From Candidatus Pacearchaeota archaeon (lineage in GTDB: Archaea > Nanobdellota > Nanobdellia > Pacearchaeales > GW2011-AR1), in the NCBI GenBank assembly GCA_002688335.1, contig NZCQ01000044.1:1-11002 (forward strand): a stretch of DNA of 11,002 nucleotides. The letters are read 5' to 3'. Under the pieces are notes generated by a model. It was not told the DNA's origin. It saw nothing but the letters and a program-made list of their open reading frames with translations, and did no database searches. Below are positions 5,800 to 11,002 of the stretch, in pieces. Numbering within the stretch: position 1 is the first letter of the stretch; each line of letters opens with the position of its first letter. The translations under genes were made by a program, and so were the position numbers.

Positions 5800-5810
5800 G
5801 CTTTCTTAAA

Positions 5811-6227
5811 ATGGAGATTATTCAAGACCTAAGAAACGATCTTTTCAAAAGACAAGAATTAACACTGGAATTAGAAGCTGAGAAAAATCCCAATTTTGAT
5901 GAAATCAAAAAACAAATAGCAGAGAAAACAAAAAAACCAGAAGAAAACATAGACGTTTCAAACATAAAGGGAAATTTTGGAAAGAATAAATTCGAAATAA
6001 ATGCCACCATATATGATTCCAAAGAAGATTTAGAGAACATCAAAAGATTACAACTCACCGCAAAAAAAAGAAAAGAACTTGCAAAAGAATCAACTAGTGA
6101 GGAAAATAAAGAACCCTCTTCAACTGAAGAAACTCCAGATAGCAAGGAAGATAAAAAAGAAGAAAAGACAGAGGAATCAAATACTGAAAATAAAGAAGAA
6201 TCTAAAGAACCTTCAGAAAATCAATAA
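5811..6227 (+). CDS. rps24e: 30S ribosomal protein S24e with acidic tail
   Basis: The protein is 138 residues. Residues 1-90 match S24e: a first strand with LFKRQELTLELEAEKNPNF, the helix DEIKKQIAEKTKKPEENI, then GNFGKNKFEINATIYDS and the helix EDLENIKRLQLTAKKRKEL. S24e is a small-subunit protein. Residues about 91-138 form a low-complexity tail of Glu, Lys, Ser and Thr, extending beyond the roughly 100 residues usual in archaea. The tail is unlikely to be folded and could be an added acidic interaction region. Its position after spt4 follows the conserved archaeal order. The GTP-dependent dephospho-CoA kinase gene (DUF359) often found between them is absent. Confidence 0.88.
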   Translation: MEIIQDLRNDLFKRQELTLELEAEKNPNFDEIKKQIAEKTKKPEENIDVSNIKGNFGKNKFEINATIYDSKEDLENIKRLQLTAKKRKELAKESTSEENKEPSSTEETPDSKEDKKEEKTEESNTENKEESKEPSENQ

Positions 6228-6416
6228 CCTAAAGAATAATTCTTAGAATATAAATCCTTAAATACACGTTCAATTGATGCCTTTTCCGATGAAAAAAGGA
6301 GATCGTAGGTCAGTCTAAAACCTCTGCCCCCCCAATTAAGAGAAATCGCACACTATTCAGAACAATAGCAAAATATTTTTAAAGACCTTTTTTTACGTAT
6401 ACTTGGAGCAACTAGA
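6228..6416 (+). other. Intergenic region with promoter-like and short frame-broken ORF
   Basis: TTAAATA at 6258-6264 is centred 28 nt before an ATG at 6289, which opens only nine codons (MKKGDRRSV). A different frame just after it reads LKPLPPQLREIAHYSEQ before a stop, so a -1 shift would give a peptide of about 26 residues. The stretch contains homopolymers A6, C7 and T7 (6388-6394). The T7 could terminate a short transcript. A further TATA-like TTTTTAAA (6376-6383) and GGAG at 6405-6408 precede the next ORF. I find no tRNA or C/D-box RNA here. Confidence 0.35.
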
Positions 6417-6769
6417 ATGACAGTATTTGAATATTCCCTAAAACACCCCAATATCCATGCAAAAGCACCAGGATATACGGTTATCAAAGTACACGATTCG
6501 AATAATTCTGATTCGCTTACGAAGAATCCTAGAACATATGACGGCGAAGAAATTCAGGGAAACAGCACAGAGGTGGCAGAGTAATTATTGAAAGTGAAGG
6601 TTCAATTGATGAAAACTCTGCAGAGAATCATTTTACAACTATAACTCCAAGAATTATTGGAACAGTTCGTTTTAATAGTGTATCCCTAGATGACCTTATC
6701 AAATTAAGAGAGGACTTAATATTCTATTCGAAAAAAGCCAAAAAAGAATCCCCTAATGACATGGTCTAA
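6417..6769 (+). pseudogene. Frame-broken hypothetical gene (possible -1 frameshift)
   Basis: The first frame opens at ATG 6417 (MTVFEYSLKHPNIHAKAPGY) and stops at 6582-6584. The -1 frame is open from 6542 to the TAA at 6767-6769 (GGRVIIESEGSIDENSAENH, then DLIKLREDLIFYSKKAKK). It has no ATG until the last codons, so the second half cannot be started alone. The two frames overlap at 6542-6581, which contains G GGA AAC at 6557-6563 in the 0-frame phase required for a -1 slip. Slippage would give 117 residues. GGAG 8 nt before the ATG is a possible Shine-Dalgarno site. I recognise no family. Explanations are a decaying gene, a sequencing or assembly indel, or programmed frameshifting. The first two are more likely a priori. 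Confidence 0.5.
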
Positions 6770-7016
6770 TGCAGAGATATCAGATTATAAACAATTAGGT
6801 GATCCAATTCTCTACGATTTATATGCAAAAGCTGGAATCCCTAAAACAAAACCTGAAGAAAGAGCAAGGTTTCTTGGAGAAGATGTCTTAGGAGACGGCC
6901 TTACAATGACTGACCATGATCTAATATCAAGAAAGGCCGCTAAAGATGGAAAACCCGCTGCATTAAACTTATCGGAAGAGATAGCTATATCTACACAAAG
7001 TGATTCCACCAAATAA
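6756..7016 (+). CDS. Hypothetical protein, 86 residues
   Basis: This is an unrecognised soluble protein. It begins MTWSNAEISDYKQLGDPIL and contains GIPKTKPEERARFLGEDVL and LTMTDHDLISRKAAKDGK. No membrane segment or metal-binding motif is visible. Its ATG lies within the last 14 nt of the frame-broken gene before it, and its frame equals that gene's first frame. It could therefore be a separate overlapping gene or the third segment of one gene with two compensating frame breaks (6417-7016 would be about 199 residues). The TATA element of the next gene overlaps the nucleotides just after its stop. Confidence 0.45.
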   Translation: MTWSNAEISDYKQLGDPILYDLYAKAGIPKTKPEERARFLGEDVLGDGLTMTDHDLISRKAAKDGKPAALNLSEEIAISTQSDSTK

Positions 7017-7017
7017 T

Positions 7018-7025
7018 TTTATAAA
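7018..7025 (+). promoter_or_regulatory. TATA element of the small membrane protein gene
   Basis: TTTATAAA is centred about 25 nt before the ATG at 7047 and begins directly after the previous stop codon. Confidence 0.55.
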
Positions 7026-7046
7026 CTTCAACAACCTACCCCTTAT

Positions 7047-7247
7047 ATGAAAAAAGCTTCTAAATCTAATAAATCAAAAAAGAAATCCATAACAAAAACT
7101 TTCGAGAAAACAATTGAAAATGAATTCAAGGAGATCGAGAAGTGGATGGTTGAAAGAAAAAGATTCCTAAAAAAACTCATCTGGGTCACACTATTCATTA
7201 TCTTACTACTATTAATTTCTAATTTCTATATTAAAACAATAGTTTAA
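7047..7247 (+). CDS. Small single-pass membrane protein, 66 residues
   Basis: Residues 1-14 are very Lys/Ser-rich (KKASKSNKSKKK). Residues 15-44 form a charged amphipathic helix (FEKTIENEFKEIEKWM, then VERKRFLKK). Residues about 45-63 form one membrane span (LIWVTLFIILLLLISNFYI). The positive-inside rule puts the N-terminus in the cytoplasm. No family is recognised. The size and layout recall tail-anchored or SecE-like proteins, but the sequence does not match SecE. It is probably a leaderless, independent transcript upstream of rps27ae. Confidence 0.6.
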   Translation: MKKASKSNKSKKKSITKTFEKTIENEFKEIEKWMVERKRFLKKLIWVTLFIILLLLISNFYIKTIV

Positions 7248-7264
7248 AACCACATCAAGAAAAC

Positions 7265-7274
7265 ATTTAAATAC
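7265..7274 (+). promoter_or_regulatory. TATA element of rps27ae
   Basis: ATTTAAATAC is centred about 26 nt before the ATG at 7295. S27ae therefore has its own promoter, apart from the rpo7-rps24e block. Confidence 0.55.
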
Positions 7275-7294
7275 TCTTTTTCAAAGATTATCCT

Positions 7295-7507
7295 ATGGCA
7301 CAGAAGAAAGATGCAAAAGGAAAGAAAGCAGCTAAAAACAAGCCAACCTCTAAGAAATATACAAAATACAAAATAGATGGAGATAAAATAACTAAAGAAA
7401 AAAGCTGCACTAGATGTGGCCCTGGAATATTCTTAATGAAAACAAACAACAGATTATACTGTGGAAAATGCCACTATACAGAATTCTTGAGTGAAAAGAA
7501 AAAGTAA
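7295..7507 (+). CDS. rps27ae: 30S ribosomal protein S27ae
   Basis: This 70-residue zinc-ribbon ribosomal protein has a Lys-rich N-terminus (1-22), then YTKYKIDGDKI, then the four-Cys zinc site CTRCGPGIFLM and YCGKCHYTEF (CxxC at about 48-51 and 62-65). S27ae is part of the small subunit near the decoding side, and the archaeal form lacks the ubiquitin fusion. It normally follows rps24e directly, but here about 1.07 kb of unrelated ORFs separates them. Its TAA abuts the TAG of the opposite gene with no spacer. Confidence 0.92.
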   Translation: MAQKKDAKGKKAAKNKPTSKKYTKYKIDGDKITKEKSCTRCGPGIFLMKTNNRLYCGKCHYTEFLSEKKK

Positions 7508-7834
7508 CTAACCCTTAAATCCCTGACCCTTAGCCCACTTTAGCAACTTTCTCCAGACTTTTCTTTCTCTCTCATATTCTTCTTGCCTTTTCTTATGCCT
7601 AACTTTATCTTTCTTATACTCTGTATACTCCTTCTCATACTCTGTCCGACCCTTATTATACTTATCCATTGTCTTCTGCCAATTGCCATAATCCTTCTTA
7701 TATTTCCCCTCATGATTCTTGTAATAACTAACCAACTCATTAATTATCATATCAAATGTTTTTGATTTGTCTGCAATCCTCAAGGATAATATCCTATCCT
7801 TTGTTTCTTTCGAGACTTTAATTGTCGTTTCCAT
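7508..7834 (-). CDS. Ribbon-helix-helix protein with long charged helix
   Basis: The protein is 108 residues. Residues 2-46, ETTIKVSKETKDRILSL then DKSKTFDMIINELVSYY, match a ribbon-helix-helix DNA-binding domain like archaeal VapB/CopG-type proteins: the TTIKVS strand, then two helices. Residues about 48-100 are an extremely charged Lys/Glu/Tyr/Arg helix, probably a coiled coil, replacing the short toxin-binding tail of ordinary VapB proteins. No toxin gene is adjacent, so it may be a stand-alone regulator. Its promoter contains three GTATAC/T sites at a 9-nt period, suggesting autoregulation. The ATG at 7834 sits 24 nt from the TATA centre (leaderless). It diverges from the structured element starting near 7880. 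Confidence 0.7.
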   Translation of the reverse strand: METTIKVSKETKDRILSLRIADKSKTFDMIINELVSYYKNHEGKYKKDYGNWQKTMDKYNKGRTEYEKEYTEYKKDKVRHKKRQEEYERERKVWRKLLKWAKGQGFKG

Positions 7835-7835
7835 A

Positions 7836-7859
7836 GTATACTAAGTATACCGGGTATAT
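7836..7859. promoter_or_regulatory. Three-site operator overlapping a bidirectional promoter
   Basis: GTATAC occurs at 7836-7841 and 7845-7850 and GTATAT at 7854-7859, a constant 9-nt step. The third copy overlaps the TATA core and the first two fill the gap to the ATG of the RHH gene. Tandem sites with about one helical turn or slightly less are typical targets of RHH dimers that bind cooperatively. Confidence 0.55.
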
Positions 7860-7862
7860 ATA
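7855..7862. promoter_or_regulatory. Palindromic TATA for the RHH gene and structured element 1
   Basis: TATATATA is self-complementary. Its centre, 7858.5, lies 24 nt from the RHH ATG (7834, minus) and about 25 nt from position 7884 (plus), where structured element 1 would start. Confidence 0.5.
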
Positions 7863-7871
7863 AACCTTTCT

Positions 7872-8090
7872 ATCAAAAAAACAATGGGCCACCCACACCT
7901 AAAGGTGAGGATTTATTACAGGCCCTCGTGTTTAGGAGACGGAAAATTCGACATCTCTTCCAGAGATGCCTTCTGCCTAAGTCTTCAATTCGTAAGAATT
8001 GAATGAGTTAGAAATTGCTCAAATTTCTAAAGGCAGAGGTTTACAACATTTTCCGTATCATACACTATGCATATGGCAAACCTCTAAACA
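7872..8090 (+). ncRNA. Candidate structured RNA 1 (multi-stem)
   Basis: The stretch has no convincing gene but dense pairing. P1 is GGGCC 7886-7890 with GGCCC 7921-7925, enclosing hairpin 7893-7910 (CACC/GGTG, loop TAAA). P2 is ACGGAAAAT 7939-7947 with ATTTTCCGT 8048-8056 (9 perfect bp). Inside P2 are hairpin CATCTCT/AGAGATG (7952-7968), stem CTTCTGCC 7970-7977 with GGCAGAGG 8032-8039 (one G-U), and within that TTCAATTC/GAATTGAA capped by GTAA (7984-8003) and TTAGAAATT/AATTTCTAA (8008-8030). The first 63 nt are collinear with 8143-8205. A promoter lies upstream. A 40-codon frame from ATG 7884 is probably fortuitous. It matches no RNA class I know, including RNase P RNA, SRP RNA and C/D-box RNA. 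Confidence 0.55.
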
Positions 8091-8124
8091 AATAACTCTC
8101 CATCACAGAAAGATATAAAAGAAT

Positions 8125-8134
8125 TATTTATATT
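8125..8134 (+). promoter_or_regulatory. TATA element of structured element 2
   Basis: ATTTATATTA is centred about 25 nt before position 8155, the same distance as in copy 1. The two elements therefore appear to have separate promoters even though the TATA flanks themselves are not conserved. Confidence 0.5.
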
Positions 8135-8142
8135 ATCTAATC

Positions 8143-8260
8143 ATCAAAAAAACAATGGGCCACTCCACACTTTAGTGTGGAGTTTGGTACAAGCCCTTGT
8201 TTTTAAGATCTACAGTAATCACCACACTTTTTTAAAGTGTGGTTTCTTCAGATTACTGAG
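8143..8260 (+). ncRNA. Candidate structured RNA 2, 5' leader of the cyclase gene
   Basis: This copy is collinear with element 1 over its first 63 nt (offset 271). P1 is AACAA-GGGC at 8151-8160 with GCCCTTGTT at 8193-8201 (one bulged T). It encloses hairpin ACTCCACAC/GTGTGGAGT (8162-8183), whose sequence differs from copy 1 while pairing is kept. P2 is CAGTAATC 8213-8220 with GATTACTG 8251-8258, enclosing ACCACACTTT/AAAGTGTGGT (8221-8243). P2 ends 2 nt before the cyclase ATG at 8261, so folding could expose or hide the start. A TTTTTTAAA element at 8228-8236 could alternatively be a TATA box for a leaderless cyclase mRNA. In that case the dyads would be DNA operators. Confidence 0.5.
8162..8243. 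repeat. Two dyads sharing CCACACTTT...AGTGTGG
   Basis: Dyad A is ACTCCACACT/AGTGTGGAGT (8162-8183) and dyad B is ACCACACTTT/AAAGTGTGGT (8221-8243). CCACACTTT at 8165-8173 also pairs perfectly with AAAGTGTGG at 8234-8242, so the four arms can exchange partners. A weaker relative, CCACACCTAAAGGTGAGG, is at 7893-7910. Confidence 0.65.
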
Positions 8261-10294
8261 ATGAAAAAAGAGATATCTATCATCATAATCCTATTATCTA
8301 TCTCCTTAATAAGCGCCTCAATCACCATAAACAATCCCCCCGAACCCAATTACTTAATGGGAGAAAGATTAGAATTAGAGATTTCTGTTGATAGAAATGA
8401 TCAAGATCAAGTAATCCTGAGTTCAACAATATCCTGTACAAACAATCAGCTAACCTACTTCAAAACTCCAATAGACTTCAGAATTCAAGACCAAGTCAAA
8501 ATTCCATCATTATTCATAGATGAGAACTTTCTAGGAAATTGCAAGATTAAAATTGACCTATTAGACCTAAATGAGAAAATATTAGAGACAAAAAGTACAG
8601 ATGAATTCGAGATATCAAATACCCTTTCTATGAACCTATCAACAGACAAGGAAGAATATTATCCCGGAGAAAGCATCATATTAGAAATAGAATCTACAAA
8701 AGGGTTAACTGTAGATATCTCACTAGTTGAAGAAAACAATAGGCTATTCTCTTCCAAAGAAATCTTATCATCAAACTCATTCTCAAAAATAATAAAATTA
8801 GATGAAACAATCTCAAAAGGAGAAAAACAAATAATTGCCAGCTCAGAAGATAAAAACGGGAACAAAGCAGAGACTTCAAGAAAAATCAAAATAAATCCTA
8901 TTGCAAAAAGCATATCCCTAACAATCAACACTAAAGAAATCTTGCCCTATGAAAACCTAAGCTTCCTTTCAGAAATTTATGATCAATCAGAAGATAAAAT
9001 GTCCCTAGAAGTAAACTACAAAATATATGGCCCTGAGGACAACCTATTAGAATCCATAGAAGAAACATCTGGAAAAGAAATCAGCATGAACCTCGAGTCT
9101 ACAACTCCTGGAGATTACATAATCAAGTCATACCACAACAACCTAGAAGACCCCAGAAAGTTCACAATATTAGAGCTAAGAAAAATAGATCTTAAAAATG
9201 AAGATAACAAGATAAACATTGAAAACATAGGGAACGTGAGATATATTGAAGACATGACTATAGATGCTAGCATAGAAGGGTTAACATATCAGATTCCAAT
9301 AAATATCAACCTTAATCCAGGAGAAAAATCCAGCATAGATTTAACCAAAGAACTACCCTCAGAGAACTATGCCCTTACAGTGCATTCAATAAATTCTTCT
9401 TACACCATAGAAAGCATCGCAATAAATGACAACCGCCCATTAATAAAAAAAATGTCTCAAGGACTAGCTAAAATCACTGGAGCAAGCATTATCACAACAA
9501 ACAGAGTGAGCAATGTATTTTACTTAGGATTCTTCCTCGTAATTATAGGATTCATCATAGTCTTCACTATCCAAAGAAGATTCAAAACAAAAGTTTACGG
9601 AGTAATAGATGACACAGTAAAAGTTCAAAGCAAGAAAATAGGCGGTTTAATCAAGGAAAAAAGTAAGATAAAAAATATGTTCGGGAAATATGTAGATCCC
9701 AACATTCTAAAAAAAGGATTCAAATCAAAAAACCAAAAGAAAGAAATAAGCATTCTATTCACAGACATCAGAGGATATTCAAAAATATTTGACAGCAAGG
9801 AATCAGAAAACATTACACAAGTACTTAACATGTATTTCAGCAAATCTAGCGAGATAGTAAAAAAGAATAATGGATTCATAAATAAATTTATTGGAGATTC
9901 TGTAATGGCACTATACAATTCATTAGTAAACGATAAAGAACATATCTTAAAGGCAGTAAGATCCGCACTAGAAATAAAAAAAGAAATGAAGAGCCTAAAC
10001 AAAAAATTGGTCTCAAAAGGCATCGAACCAATAGAAGTAGGAATCGGAGTAGATTCCGGAGAGTGCACAATAGGAAACTTCGGATCTAAAGACAAGCTAG
10101 AATATACAGCCATAGGATCTCCTGTCAATATAGCATTCAGACTTCAATCAATAAGTGATGGAAATGTATTAATCACTGAACAAACATACAATAAAATAAA
10201 AAGCAAAATAAAAGCAGAATACTTCGGAGAATTTGAAATGAAAAATATATCCAACAAGATAAAAGTCTACAAAGTTACTGGAATAAACATATAA
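8261..10294 (+). CDS. Membrane-anchored class III adenylate cyclase with ectodomain
   Basis: The protein is 678 residues. Residues 1-20 are a signal peptide or anchor (KKEISIIIILLSISLISA). Residues about 21-415 are an exported beta-rich region with MG/CARDB-like repeats (YYPGESIILEIES near 135; a CARDB-like part near 306-395). One membrane span lies at about 419-437, then a basic linker and FGKYVDPNIL (474-483), which leads bacterial-type class III catalytic domains. Catalytic residues are visible: Asp502 (FTDIRGY) and Asp546 (FIGDSVM) for metal, Lys542 and Thr616 (EYTAIG) for adenine, and Asn623 and Arg627 (VNIAFR) for the transition state. The Lys/Thr pair resembles CyaB1-type adenylate cyclases, so ATP to cAMP is likely. 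The ATG at 8261 is chosen because an earlier ATG (8237) lies in the leader hairpin and would precede the signal peptide. Confidence 0.88.
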   Translation: MKKEISIIIILLSISLISASITINNPPEPNYLMGERLELEISVDRNDQDQVILSSTISCTNNQLTYFKTPIDFRIQDQVKIPSLFIDENFLGNCKIKIDLLDLNEKILETKSTDEFEISNTLSMNLSTDKEEYYPGESIILEIESTKGLTVDISLVEENNRLFSSKEILSSNSFSKIIKLDETISKGEKQIIASSEDKNGNKAETSRKIKINPIAKSISLTINTKEILPYENLSFLSEIYDQSEDKMSLEVNYKIYGPEDNLLESIEETSGKEISMNLESTTPGDYIIKSYHNNLEDPRKFTILELRKIDLKNEDNKINIENIGNVRYIEDMTIDASIEGLTYQIPININLNPGEKSSIDLTKELPSENYALTVHSINSSYTIESIAINDNRPLIKKMSQGLAKITGASIITTNRVSNVFYLGFFLVIIGFIIVFTIQRRFKTKVYGVIDDTVKVQSKKIGGLIKEKSKIKNMFGKYVDPNILKKGFKSKNQKKEISILFTDIRGYSKIFDSKESENITQVLNMYFSKSSEIVKKNNGFINKFIGDSVMALYNSLVNDKEHILKAVRSALEIKKEMKSLNKKLVSKGIEPIEVGIGVDSGECTIGNFGSKDKLEYTAIGSPVNIAFRLQSISDGNVLITEQTYNKIKSKIKAEYFGEFEMKNISNKIKVYKVTGINI

Positions 10295-10307
10295 AATACA
10301 ACAATTC

Positions 10308-10316
10308 TTTTATATC
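10308..10316 (+). promoter_or_regulatory. TATA element of the kinase gene
   Basis: TTTTATATC is centred about 24 nt before the ATG at 10336. The kinase therefore has its own, probably leaderless, transcript, 41 nt behind the cyclase stop. Confidence 0.55.
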
Positions 10317-10335
10317 TCGCACATTTATCTAATCA

Positions 10336-11002
10336 ATGAGTGACATTGATAGAACAATTGAATTAGAGAACATCGATAACAGAAATCAAGATCGTTCTCA
10401 TACAAGCATATCTCTAGGATGGGAACTAGTTCTAGGAGAAAGGATCGGATCTGGAGCAAACGGTGACGTTTACATAGGAAAGATAATCGGTGATAATACT
10501 TCAGAAGAGGTTGCAGTTAAGTATCCAAATAGAGATCCCAACTCAATAAAATCTCTGAGAGAAGAAGTTCAAATATCATCACAATTAGTTCATAGTTACA
10601 TCGCAAAAACTAGATTATTAGATGAAAGCGATGGAAATCCAAAGATAATTATGGACTATATTGATGGGCATAATTTGTCTACAATTGGAAAAAAACACAA
10701 CGATTTAGCCCTTAGATTTCCTCAAAAACTTACTGCACTTATAGGATGGCTTTGTTCCCAAGGACTAGATTATGCGCACAATAATACCTTTAAAGATTTA
10801 GAAGATAACAGCGTTAAAGGAGCTATTCACCGAGACTTATCCCCAAATAACCTCATCATCGATAATAACGAAGGCACCCCTTTCATTATCGACTTCGGAA
10901 CAGCAGTTTTATCTACAGATACTCCAAAAATAATAGGGAAAAGAAGTGGGACCTTAGGATACGCTGCATACGAAACTCTAAGAGGAGATCAAATAGACCA
11001 TA
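10336..11002 (+). CDS. Hanks-type Ser/Thr protein kinase, cut by the window edge
   Basis: The frame is open from ATG 10336 to the right edge (222 residues seen, C-terminus missing). After about 28 polar residues come the P-loop LGERIGSGANGDVYIG (33-48), VAVKYP with Lys62, a helix-C glutamate in LREEV (Glu76/77), IIMDYIDGHNL (hinge), IHRDLSPNN (catalytic Asp167, Asn172) and IIDFGTA (Asp186). The segment GTLGYAAYETLRGD corresponds to the APE region. The usual HRDLKPxN lysine is Ser169 here, as in some bacterial HRDxSPxN kinases. All other catalytic residues are present, so it is probably active. It is not Bud32, which lacks this glycine loop and is much shorter. Its position behind an adenylate cyclase suggests a signalling pair, by context only. 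Confidence 0.88.
   Translation, partial: MSDIDRTIELENIDNRNQDRSHTSISLGWELVLGERIGSGANGDVYIGKIIGDNTSEEVAVKYPNRDPNSIKSLREEVQISSQLVHSYIAKTRLLDESDGNPKIIMDYIDGHNLSTIGKKHNDLALRFPQKLTALIGWLCSQGLDYAHNNTFKDLEDNSVKGAIHRDLSPNNLIIDNNEGTPFIIDFGTAVLSTDTPKIIGKRSGTLGYAAYETLRGDQIDH

Noticed and set aside
6285..6394. C/D-box sRNA or tRNA between rps24e and the next ORF
   Set aside because: There is GATGA but no CTGA D box at a usable distance, and no T-loop or acceptor pairing for a tRNA.
7884..8006. 40-codon leaderless ORF starting MGHPHLKVRIYYRPSC
   Set aside because: The paralogous copy reaches a stop after six codons (MGHSTL), and conservation follows pairing rather than codons.
7872..8260. Known ribozymes or riboswitches (hammerhead, HDV-like, twister, TPP, fluoride), RNase P RNA or SRP RNA
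   Set aside because: Their hallmark cores (for example CTGATGA with GAAA, or GAGGAAAGTCC) are absent and the stem order does not match. GGGCC and CAAGCCC fragments alone are not enough.
10336..11002. Bud32 kinase of the KEOPS complex, expected near rps27ae in some archaea
   Set aside because: The protein has a full glycine loop, a long N-terminal segment and HRDLSPNN, and no kae1 gene is adjacent.
1..11002. CRISPR array, insertion sequence or integration site
   Set aside because: There is no regularly spaced repeat-spacer series, no transposase or integrase, and no tRNA-end duplication. The only long direct repeat is the 21-nt identity of the two structured elements.

Overview
The window looks like AT-rich chromosomal DNA from an archaeon, most probably a small-genome DPANN lineage of the Woesearchaeota/Pacearchaeota type. 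The support is gene content: RNA polymerase subunits Rpo7 (E') and Rpo4-side partner E''/Spt4, ribosomal proteins S24e and S27ae, an FCF1-like PIN protein, and an AsnRS-like synthetase without an anticodon-binding domain. Promoter layout agrees: almost every gene has a TATA element centred about 24-28 nt before its ATG, so most transcripts should be leaderless. The lineage is an inference, not the result of a search.

Positions 1-2370 hold a toxin-antitoxin cluster. Two RelE-like toxins and two related small RelB-like antitoxins form two modules. In both, toxin and antitoxin point at each other and overlap at their stop codons. Between them lies a minus-strand operon of a helix-turn-helix-like protein, a PIN-like protein and toxin 1. 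It diverges from toxin 2 around one palindromic TATA element.

Positions 2411-4034 carry an Lrp/AsnC-family regulator divergent from an AsnRS-like, probably asparagine-synthesising, enzyme. This recalls the bacterial asnC-asnA pair.

Positions 4100-7507 are a dispersed version of the conserved archaeal cluster FCF1-like PIN, rpo7, spt4, rps24e, rps27ae. It is interrupted by an unknown minus-strand gene, a 26-codon ORF carrying a hairpin, a frame-broken gene with a possible slippage heptamer, and a small membrane protein.

Positions 7508-11002 look like a signalling region. A ribbon-helix-helix protein has an apparent three-site operator in its own promoter. Two paralogous structured elements follow, with identical flanks but a diverged hairpin stem that stays paired. 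The second is the apparent 5' leader of a membrane-anchored class III adenylate cyclase. A Hanks-type Ser/Thr kinase then runs off the right edge. The paired elements and the cyclase leader are the best candidate here for something undescribed.
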